A DNA stretch of 12,995 bases from an uncultured Fretibacterium sp. (GTDB lineage Bacteria > Synergistota > Synergistia > Synergistales > Aminobacteriaceae), in NCBI GenBank assembly GCA_937915755.1, contig CALGGR010000191.1:1-12995 (forward strand), read 5' to 3'. The first letter of the stretch is position 1. Every line of letters begins with the position of its first letter. The translations under genes and the position numbers were made by a program. The notes under the pieces are model-generated. The model did not search any database and was not told where the DNA came from. It saw only the letters and a program-made list of their open reading frames with translations. This document shows positions 7,500-12,995 of this stretch, piece after piece.

Positions 7500-8081
7500 T
7501 TAACCCGCAATCAGACGCTTCACGACTTCGGTCTCAATGTCAGCGCGGGCATCATCAATCAGCATGTCCCACGAACAATTTGTGTCGATCCTGTCATTCC
7601 TGAGAACGAATCCGCCGGAAATGGGAAGCCTGTCGCCCGAAAGAGTCAGCTTCGTGTTGTGCGATGCGTTGTAACCGTCAAGCCATCTCTGGTCAAGGTG
7701 CTTCTCATTTTTGCCGACCAAGACAACCTCCTCGCCCGTCGAAACTGCCTGAGCAAGAAGTTTGTCCGCAAATTTCACGTACTTGTCGGGAGCCATCTCG
7801 GTCATCTGCTTCAAAGCCGCGTCAAAAGCCTCGCTCATCAACTGCTGGCGTACTCCCAAGTCAACACGTTTAGCGTCAAGTTCTGCCACAATCTCGCGCC
7901 GCCTTGCAACTTCAGGCTCTTCACGGCCCAAGCGTGAGGCATACGAGTCCTGAACTTCCTTGATTTCGGCGTTGACTTTCCGGCTTATCTCGCGGACTTT
8001 CTCGTCATTCTCGGCCTCAAGTGCTTTTATCTGCGCCTGTGCTTCATTCTTTATCTTTGCTTTGATGTCAGCAAGTGCCAT
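7500..8081 (-). CDS. atpE: V/A-type ATPase subunit E (peripheral stalk)
   Basis: The 193-residue protein forms the peripheral stalk heterodimer with the G/H subunit and holds the A3B3 hexamer still. Residues 1-about 90 are highly charged heptad-like helix (KAKIKNEAQAQIKALEAEN onward). The C-terminal globular domain (about 100-193) contains ISGGFVLRNDRIDTNCSW (about 153-170), the conserved GGF...ID.N.S stretch of the family, and ends in a helix that binds the top of subunit B. ATG at 8081 has AGGTG seven bases upstream. It is 18 bases after subunit K. Confidence 0.92.
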   Translation of the reverse strand: MALADIKAKIKNEAQAQIKALEAENDEKVREISRKVNAEIKEVQDSYASRLGREEPEVARRREIVAELDAKRVDLGVRQQLMSEAFDAALKQMTEMAPDKYVKFADKLLAQAVSTGEEVVLVGKNEKHLDQRWLDGYNASHNTKLTLSGDRLPISGGFVLRNDRIDTNCSWDMLIDDARADIETEVVKRLIAG

Positions 8082-8099
8082 TCTTCAACACCTGCCCGT

Positions 8100-8582
8100 T
8101 TAGCCTACCTGAACTCCCATGAGCATTAATATACTCGTAAGAAGCGCAAGAACTGCATACGTCTCGACCATTGCGGGGAGGATTATGGCTTTGCCCATTG
8201 CTTCGGGCTTCTTGCCGATCATCATGATTGATGCCGCTGACGTTTTGCCCTGCCAGATTGCTGAATACCAGCCGACTACCGCTATCGGAAGGCATGACGC
8301 GAGAATCTGGAGACCCTGATTCCAGTTGAGTGCTACTGCTCCGCCGCCGCCGAGAAGTCCCAGCTTGTTGAGGACGAAGAATGCGATAAGCAGACCGTAG
8401 ATGCCCTGAGTTCCGGGAAGCGCCTGAAGGATCAAGCATGAGCCGAACTTGTTGGGATCCTCAGTCATAACGCCCGCCGCTGCACCGCCTGCAACGCCGA
8501 TTCCGATTGCCGAGCCGATTCCTGCAAGAGCTGCCGCAAGTGCCGCCCCGAAAAGTGCGAGTGAAAGTCCCAAGTATTCCAT
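8100..8582 (-). CDS. atpK: V/A-type ATPase subunit K (membrane rotor ring, four-helix type with a full Na+ site)
   Basis: The 160-residue protein is a duplicated two-hairpin proteolipid with four membrane helices (about 5-35, 48-76, 90-112, 128-156). Aligned by eye with Enterococcus hirae NtpK, every sodium-binding position is retained: L55, T58, Q59 in LPGTQGIYG (55-63), Q111 in WQGKT (110-114) and E140 in MVETYA (138-143); Y62 matches the tyrosine that locks the glutamate. As in NtpK, only the second hairpin carries the carboxylate, so each four-helix subunit moves one ion. The glycine-rich first helix (GIGSAIGIGVAGGAAAG, 21-37) gives tight ring packing. No cleavable signal is needed. A 45-base A/T-rich leader precedes the ATG. 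Confidence 0.95.
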   Translation of the reverse strand: MEYLGLSLALFGAALAAALAGIGSAIGIGVAGGAAAGVMTEDPNKFGSCLILQALPGTQGIYGLLIAFFVLNKLGLLGGGGAVALNWNQGLQILASCLPIAVVGWYSAIWQGKTSAASIMMIGKKPEAMGKAIILPAMVETYAVLALLTSILMLMGVQVG

Positions 8583-8627
8583 GATAAACGATTACTTCCT
8601 TTCGTGATGAATATTTGTGTTACTGAT
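8583..8627 (-). promoter_or_regulatory. A/T-rich leader of subunit K, possible translation enhancer
   Basis: This is the longest intergenic gap inside the operon (45 bases; the others are 15-24 or overlaps) and only 14 of 45 bases are G/C. It holds AAAGGAAG about twelve bases before the ATG, preceded by unstructured A/T-rich sequence. K is needed in many copies per complex. The arrangement resembles the leader that boosts F-type atpE translation in E. coli. Function is inferred by analogy only. Confidence 0.35.
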
Positions 8628-10622
8628 TTACGCCTTCACATTCACAAATTCCTGTGAGAGCGTCAACGGAGTGAACGGCTGACCGCCACCCGTGTAAAAC
8701 TTGCCGAAAAACTCAACATACTGAAGCCTCAACGGGTGAACGAATGACCCCAGAATGTTTATCGCTATACTGAAGATATGTCCGCCGATTATTACGACGA
8801 CAGCCACAAGCCACCCTACATACGGAATATCAGCCGCTAGTCCGCCCAGAAGGTTAATGACCATTCCGATGACCGCTGAGCCGAAGCCTAATGCAAGAAG
8901 CCTGCTGTAGCTGAGAATATCTCCCAAGTATGACGTTGAGCCGTATAACGCCAAGAATCCGTTGATGACCTTCTTGATGTAATTAGGCTCGCCTTTGCCC
9001 GCGTAAATGAAGATTATCACAGCTCCGATGATTGCCATTGCCGCGCCTATCTGCACGAAGTGAGCCGGAAGCATTCCGCCGAGTCCCACACCGTACAGGC
9101 AAAGCCCGACAATAAGCAGGAACCACGATATATCGTTCCCGACAGCGTCAATAAACTCGCCGTGCCTCAGCTTGTCATACGCCGCAATCAACAACCCGAA
9201 CATAAGGTGAATAACGCCGAGAAGCAGCGAAATTCCGAGTACCTGCATGGGGTTGGTCATGGGGTCAACAAGCATTAACGCATTCTTCAGCGGGATTAAC
9301 GGAGGAAGGAACGAGTCGATGAAGTTCCCGAAGAATGAGCCTGAGATTACGCCGTAGATGAACGTTGACACCGAGCAGAAAAGGAACAGCTTGATGAAGT
9401 CCTTTACGCCGGGAGCTATCTTCCTGTACTTCCTGAAGACCCAGAGAATCGCCCCGAATACTACAAGCGCGTATCCAGCGTCGCCCAAGCACATTCCGAA
9501 GAATATCCAGAAGAACGGCGCAAGTAAAGGCGTCGGATCAATCCCCCTGTACGTCGGAGAGGAATAAAGCTCAGTGAGAATGTTGAACGGTCTCACAACT
9601 TCGCCGTTGTTGAGGAGCGACGGAGGTTCTTCGTCGGGTTCGGGGTCAGAGAGAGTAAGCTCGATCTCCGGGCTGATCTCCTCAATCTTCGCACGGATAG
9701 CGTCGGCCTTATCTGTAGGACACCAGAATTTCGTCAGCATTACTGACTCTGTCTCCTCGCTCATGGCCGTACCGTTGTAACGCGCTGAGAGGCTGTTGTA
9801 GTAGTCGGAGAGCTTCTGAACTGTCGGAACGTTCTCGTCCGCAAGCTCAACGATCTTCGACGCTAACTCAGCTTCCTTTGCCTCAAGTGCTGAGATTACG
9901 CCCGCGATTTTCTCCTTCTCCTCGTCAACCGTACCCGTCAAACTTGCCGGAACTTCAACGACTGAGAGTCCGTTCTTGGCGCAAAGCTCCCTGATTTCGT
10001 CCCCTACCGAGCGCGAATAAAGCAACGCGACGTAAATGTCCTGTGCCTTCTCGTCATACGGGGCGATGATTAGTTCAGTGTCGTCCTTATACTTCGAGAA
10101 GTCCCCTAATGCCGCCTTAAAGTTGCCAATATTAGCGGGCTTGATAGTGCCGACAAGTCCGGTCAGGGTCTTTGTGCCTTCCGTGAGAACCGAGAGAGAG
10201 TGAGGGAAAAATTCGAGCGACGAAAGGACTGACAAATTCAGCCTAGCTTCTGAGAGTTTCTGCCTTACGTCTCCGGCCTCGTGTTCAAGTGCGCGTGTAT
10301 TATCGCAAACCGCTTTGAGATCCGTCTTTGATGCGAGTTCCGCGAGTTCCGCCATCGTAACTTCAGGGCGTTCACCGAGCATTCTGTCGAGAGCCGGTAC
10401 TGGATCGACGTAATGAGGGGTGAGCGTTCTGGAAAGATAACGTACATCAGCGAGCTTCTCATCATTCCGGGAAATCAGAGCTTCAACGTCAGCGGGGCGG
10501 GAATGATTTTCCTCCGCCGAGATAATCTGACATGCCCCAGTTTCCTGAAGTGCCGCCGCAATCTCTTCATGAACGGATTTGTGATAATACAGTTCTGCCT
10601 TTTTAAGCCTGGCTACTCCCAT
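8628..10622 (-). CDS. atpI: V/A-type ATPase subunit I (membrane stator, ion channel; a-subunit homologue)
   Basis: This 664-residue protein anchors both peripheral stalks with its cytoplasmic N-terminal arm (1-about 345, long helices and two small globular lobes) and forms the ion half-channels with its membrane half (about 365-630, seven or eight hydrophobic helices). In the membrane part, LSYSRLLALGFGSAVIG (570-586) contains R574 and VHPLRLQYVEFFGKFYTGGG (628-647) contains R632, matching the essential arginine pair that faces the K ring glutamate in Thermus and Enterococcus. PTPLLAPFFWIFFGMCLGDAGYAL (about 363-385) is the usual first helix. ATG at 10622 lies 20 bases inside the preceding G/H gene with GAGGTGA nine bases upstream. 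Length is normal. Confidence 0.96.
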   Translation of the reverse strand: MGVARLKKAELYYHKSVHEEIAAALQETGACQIISAEENHSRPADVEALISRNDEKLADVRYLSRTLTPHYVDPVPALDRMLGERPEVTMAELAELASKTDLKAVCDNTRALEHEAGDVRQKLSEARLNLSVLSSLEFFPHSLSVLTEGTKTLTGLVGTIKPANIGNFKAALGDFSKYKDDTELIIAPYDEKAQDIYVALLYSRSVGDEIRELCAKNGLSVVEVPASLTGTVDEEKEKIAGVISALEAKEAELASKIVELADENVPTVQKLSDYYNSLSARYNGTAMSEETESVMLTKFWCPTDKADAIRAKIEEISPEIELTLSDPEPDEEPPSLLNNGEVVRPFNILTELYSSPTYRGIDPTPLLAPFFWIFFGMCLGDAGYALVVFGAILWVFRKYRKIAPGVKDFIKLFLFCSVSTFIYGVISGSFFGNFIDSFLPPLIPLKNALMLVDPMTNPMQVLGISLLLGVIHLMFGLLIAAYDKLRHGEFIDAVGNDISWFLLIVGLCLYGVGLGGMLPAHFVQIGAAMAIIGAVIIFIYAGKGEPNYIKKVINGFLALYGSTSYLGDILSYSRLLALGFGSAVIGMVINLLGGLAADIPYVGWLVAVVVIIGGHIFSIAINILGSFVHPLRLQYVEFFGKFYTGGGQPFTPLTLSQEFVNVKA

Positions 10623-10938
10623 ATTTTTTCATCACCTCTTCCATTATGAATGAAGCAGCTTCGGGAATTTTGTCCTTGTGCTTGGCGTAGAAAGTTTTAG
10701 CTTCCGCCTCACGCTTGGACAGCAACGCTTTTGCTTTGGTCTCGGCTGCCTCTTCAGCTTTGCGAATCTTGTCGCGGTACTGACGGGCTGCATTCTGACG
10801 CGCTTCTTTCAGGGAAGTCTCTGCGTCCGAAGTCGCTCGGTTGAGTTTCTTCACAGCATCTTCCTTCGCTTTCTGCACTGAACTTGCAGCTTGTGCCTCA
10901 GCAGCTTTAATCTCAGCGATTGTGGAGTTATCCGCCAT
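10603..10938 (-). CDS. atpH: V/A-type ATPase subunit G/H (peripheral stalk coiled coil)
   Basis: The 111-residue product is almost entirely one Ala/Lys/Glu-rich helix (about 3-85) with a short C-terminal helix (IPEAASFIMEEVMKKYG, about 90-106), as expected for the stalk partner of subunit E. Sequence identity to named subunits is hard to judge because such coils diverge quickly; the call rests on composition, length and the first position in the operon, as in Thermus. The start is ATG 10938. An apparent upstream GTG (10950) is part of the perfect ribosome binding site AGGAGGTGA (10947-10955) and is rejected. The gene overlaps subunit I by 20 bases. Confidence 0.87.
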   Translation of the reverse strand: MADNSTIAEIKAAEAQAASSVQKAKEDAVKKLNRATSDAETSLKEARQNAARQYRDKIRKAEEAAETKAKALLSKREAEAKTFYAKHKDKIPEAASFIMEEVMKKYGSSQA

Positions 10939-10946
10939 AGTTACAC

Positions 10947-10955
10947 TCACCTCCT
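10947..10955 (-). promoter_or_regulatory. Ribosome binding site fixing the first operon start codon
   Basis: AGGAGGTGA is a full match to the anti-Shine-Dalgarno end of 16S rRNA, eight bases before ATG 10938. It overlaps the in-frame GTG at 10950, which rules that codon out as the initiator and removes four residues from the longest reading. Confidence 0.85.
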
Positions 10956-10985
10956 GTCCTTTACGTCTCTATGGTACGAAAGTAA

Positions 10986-10991
10986 ATTATA
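10986..10991 (-). promoter_or_regulatory. -10 box of the probable ATPase operon promoter
   Basis: A consensus TATAAT lies on the minus strand (10991-10986), 48 bases before the first ATG of the operon. It is just downstream of the terminator T run (11011-11005), so any -35 box would fall inside the terminator. No good TTGACA match is found at 16-19 bases, and the TG preceding the box is one base out of register for an extended -10. The start would be near 10979. Alternatively the operon depends on readthrough or an activator. Confidence 0.45.
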
Positions 10992-11004
10992 CAGCATTAT
11001 GGGT

Positions 11005-11038
11005 AAAAAAATCTCCCTCCATTTTACTGAGGAGGGAG
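11005..11038 (-). terminator. Rho-independent terminator between the toxin-like gene and the ATPase operon
   Basis: On the minus strand CTCCCTCC (11038-11031) pairs perfectly with GGAGGGAG (11020-11013) around a 10-nt loop, followed by A and seven Ts (11011-11005). It lies 139 bases beyond the stop of the 11177-12937 gene and before the ATPase -10 box, so it insulates the two units. Confidence 0.85.
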
Positions 11039-11115
11039 TTTGGAATTACGGAGTTAATTTCCGAGGAGGCTTAGTACGGATTGAGGAGCTGGCCTCGAAG
11101 TTCTGAACTTGGGGG

Positions 11116-11148
11116 AAATCTCCCTGCCAGTTCATGACAAGGAGACTT
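11116..11148 (-). terminator. Second, upstream hairpin after the toxin-like gene, possible tandem terminator
   Basis: The minus-strand transcript can form an 11-bp stem, AAGTCTCCTTG (11148-11138) with CAGGGAGATTT (11126-11116), around an 11-nt loop. The two imperfect positions are G-U pairs in this direction but A-C mismatches in the other, which favours a role in minus-strand RNA. Only three Ts, then Cs, follow, so termination would be weak; it may protect the mRNA 3' end. It begins 28 bases after the stop codon. Confidence 0.45.
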
Positions 11149-11176
11149 GATTATACGCCATTTCTGAATTAGATTA

Positions 11177-12937
11177 TCATTTGCCTGACTGACCTATTTC
11201 CAGCTTTATAGTGTCCCTGCCGCTCGTGATGATTACGTTCGCATCACGTGGAGAAGTGCTGTCGTTCTCGTCAACGTCAAACAGTATCTGCTTCTCACTG
11301 CTTCCTGTAGCATTACCTGAGGTACTAGTGAAGTGAAGCCACGATGGAATTTCGTTAATCGTCCAGTTGTCCTCAGCAAGGAGCGTGAATGCCTGCGAGT
11401 TTGCCGCTTTTGACGTGAATGCGAATGTCTTCTTGCTCACTGTGGTATGAGGAGGCTGGTCGAGCTTGAGAGAATCCCTCTTCGTGGTCGTGTACGTATA
11501 GTCGAAGCGACTGTACTCCTTGAACCACTGGCGGCACTTGCCTAGGCATATACCATCTCCGACTGTGAACGTCAGGTTCATCTTCATGTTGGGGTGATTC
11601 TTCCAGTAATCCCGGCCGACTTCCCACATGAAATAGCTGTCGTACTGAAGCTGATTCTTTGAGGCTGTCGTTGCGTTTACGCCCTCCCAAGTATGCGCGG
11701 CTTTTTCGATATGATGCCCTCCGCCGCCGGGACCGTTCACGTCAGCATACCATTTCGCGCTCGCTGAATAGTCCCTCATACTGCTGTTTACGATGTTGTA
11801 CTCGCTGACTGTCCATGTCTTGGAGTTAGAGTATGTTACGCCGCCTCCGACTTCAGCTGATGCTCCGTCCTTGTTGACACCTACTTTGCCGTTCACTGAC
11901 CATGTAGTGCTGTCGGAGTATGTTCTTGACTGGTTGAGATTGGAGGGAGTATTTTTGATCAGTGCCACATCGTCAATGCTCATATCACCATCGTCGATAT
12001 GCTGCTCAACCCCGAACCGCCTCGTATATCCCCAAAGGAAGTTATGCTTCCACCCGTCAGATTCTACGTATGAGTCGGTAAAGTTTTTGGGGACTGTCCT
12101 GTTTTCGCTCTTGACAATGTAGTAATCTTTTCCGCTTGCGAAGGAGTGAGCCGTATATATCGTGTAGCTGACCGTATTTGTCCTGCTTACTGTGTATGAG
12201 CCGCCTCCCCAGTCCGACATGTCGATAGTGTGAGGGTGCGTGAAATCGAATGTTTTGGTCTGAGCGTCAGCTATGTGTGCCAGCTCCTCATTGGCGGCGC
12301 GTATCTGTGCAGCGGACGCTTCGTTTCTCAGTGCTTCGACGCTAACGTTCCCCATCCACTGCAAGAATCTCACCCAGCGTTCAATTTGCAGTTCGCGCAT
12401 TGAGAATGCCTCAGGGATAACTTCGTTCTTCTCCGGCTGTCCGTCATCGCCCTGTGTCTGATTCTCATTGGTTGATTCCTCTTCAGTGCTTGCGTCTGGT
12501 ACGAGCGCATCATTGGACATCAGGTCTCCCATTTTTGGAATAATATAGTGGAAAAGATTCCTGAGTCCGTTCACTCTCTGGCAGGAAAGCCCGTAAATCT
12601 CAAGGATTCCGCTCTCCCCGAATGTGTCAGCGTCCTCAGACGAGAGTCCCAAGTCCGAACGCACCGTGTTGACGAGCGACTGGTCAGCCTCACCTATGAC
12701 GATAATATCTCCGCTTTCGTAATGAGCAAGCAATTCGTCCTTGTTGTAGGGAACTTCGGGGTATTTCTCATCGCTGATCACATACCTGAGAGCGTTAACG
12801 TACCGCATTGTTACAGAGCTGTCAGCCTTCCGCTCTATGTACTCCATTCTCAAAGCCCACATCTTGAATAAATCCGCTGATGTCAGGCGGTTAACCACCT
12901 CGTCCATCGCCTCATCGATATTCCAGACATCGTTCAT
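11177..12937 (-). CDS. Leukocidin-like beta-barrel protein with C-terminal BACON domain (5' end uncertain)
   Basis: The visible 586 residues fall into three parts. Residues 1-about 230 are mostly helical and acidic, with a low-complexity linker (about 145-175, Glu/Asp/Asn/Gln-rich), and resemble nothing I recognise. Residues about 245-490 are Tyr/Trp/Ser/Thr-rich beta strands. An amphipathic hairpin (about 344-378: TTWSVNGKVGV, a polar turn NKDGAS, then AEVGGGVTYS...TWTVSEYNI) is placed and patterned like the membrane stem of leukocidin/alpha-hemolysin toxins, and a rim-like segment with WEVGRDYW (438-445) follows. Residues about 500-583 match a BACON domain (NWTINEIPSWLHF, then SPRDANVIITS and LEIGQSG), linked in gut bacteria to glycan or mucin binding. 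No signal peptide is seen, but there is no ribosome binding site before ATG 12937 and no in-frame stop up to the adapter, so the true start may be missing. BACON is fairly sure, the pore-forming fold likely, toxicity unproven. Confidence 0.68.
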   Translation of the reverse strand: MNDVWNIDEAMDEVVNRLTSADLFKMWALRMEYIERKADSSVTMRYVNALRYVISDEKYPEVPYNKDELLAHYESGDIIVIGEADQSLVNTVRSDLGLSSEDADTFGESGILEIYGLSCQRVNGLRNLFHYIIPKMGDLMSNDALVPDASTEEESTNENQTQGDDGQPEKNEVIPEAFSMRELQIERWVRFLQWMGNVSVEALRNEASAAQIRAANEELAHIADAQTKTFDFTHPHTIDMSDWGGGSYTVSRTNTVSYTIYTAHSFASGKDYYIVKSENRTVPKNFTDSYVESDGWKHNFLWGYTRRFGVEQHIDDGDMSIDDVALIKNTPSNLNQSRTYSDSTTWSVNGKVGVNKDGASAEVGGGVTYSNSKTWTVSEYNIVNSSMRDYSASAKWYADVNGPGGGGHHIEKAAHTWEGVNATTASKNQLQYDSYFMWEVGRDYWKNHPNMKMNLTFTVGDGICLGKCRQWFKEYSRFDYTYTTTKRDSLKLDQPPHTTVSKKTFAFTSKAANSQAFTLLAEDNWTINEIPSWLHFTSTSGNATGSSEKQILFDVDENDSTSPRDANVIITSGRDTIKLEIGQSGK

Positions 12938-12953
12938 TGTCAGGTTGGAGTCA

Positions 12954-12995
12954 AGATCGGAAGAGCGTCGTGTAGGGAAAGAGTGTAGATCTCGG
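12954..12995. other. Illumina TruSeq adapter sequence, non-genomic
   Basis: The final 42 bases begin AGATCGGAAGAGCGTCGTGT and continue as the exact reverse complement of the 3' end of the TruSeq universal adapter, up to GTAGATCTCGG. This is read-through left in the assembly, so the last genomic base is about 12953 and the contig ends there. Nothing biological should be read from these bases. Confidence 0.97.

Noticed and set aside
7419..7937. 172-codon plus-strand frame across the C/E junction
   Set aside because: It runs antisense to two conserved ATPase genes and shows no family resemblance.
10891..11106. 71-codon plus-strand frame over the promoter and terminator region
   Set aside because: It covers the terminator stem, the -10 box and the start of subunit G/H on the other strand; the translation looks random.
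11098..11110. Perfect short palindrome AAGTT-CTG-AACTT, a possible operator
   Set aside because: It lies downstream of one gene and far from any likely start of the next, has only six base pairs and no second copy in the window, so chance is the simplest explanation.
12947..12952. Minus-strand TGACTC/TTGACT just before ATG 12937 read as a -35 or regulator site
   Set aside because: It is too close to the start codon for a promoter, and its first T depends on an adapter base.
1..12995. CRISPR array, tRNA, rRNA, insertion sequence or phage genes
   Set aside because: Scanning by eye found no regularly spaced repeats, no tRNA-like cloverleaf, no conserved rRNA stretch, and no transposase, integrase or structural phage protein. 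A covariance-model search would be needed to exclude small RNAs.

Overview
The window looks like one end of a contig from an uncultured anaerobic bacterium, probably host-associated. Its core is a complete nine-gene V/A-type ATPase operon on the minus strand (10938 down to 2312) in the order G/H-I-K-E-C-F-A-B-D, the order known from Thermus and several anaerobic bacterial lineages. A Synergistota-like or clostridial source would fit a bacterial V-type ATPase beside an RqcP gene, but nothing here fixes the phylum. The operon is moderately GC-rich (34 of 60 bases in 5041-5100).

Left side (1-1933): a terminator for an off-window gene is followed at once by an extended -10 promoter and a stand-alone DUF262/DUF1524 (GmrSD-like) protein on the plus strand, probably an antiphage nuclease. 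It is visibly more A/T-rich than the ATPase genes. Converging on it is rqcP (1934-2209, minus), a small S4-domain protein of ribosome-associated quality control, with its own promoter just after the ATPase operon terminator.

Centre (2266-10991): the ATPase operon is tightly packed, with overlaps at G/I, C/F and A/B, a strong ribosome binding site before nearly every gene and a rho-independent terminator after subunit D. A and B form the V1 hexamer, D and F the rotor shaft, C the coupling to the K ring, E and G/H the peripheral stalks, and I the stator channel. The K subunit keeps every side chain that binds sodium in the Enterococcus hirae NtpK ring, so the machine is more likely Na+-coupled than H+-coupled.

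Right side (11005-12995): two stem-loops lie downstream of a large minus-strand gene whose product appears to combine a leukocidin/hemolysin-like beta-barrel region with a C-terminal BACON domain. This is the most unusual gene here. Its 5' end is uncertain because the contig stops there: the last 42 bases (12954-12995) are Illumina TruSeq adapter, not genomic DNA.

No tRNA, rRNA, CRISPR array, insertion sequence or phage gene was seen, and no stretch over 300 bases lacks a gene (the longest is 10939-11176).
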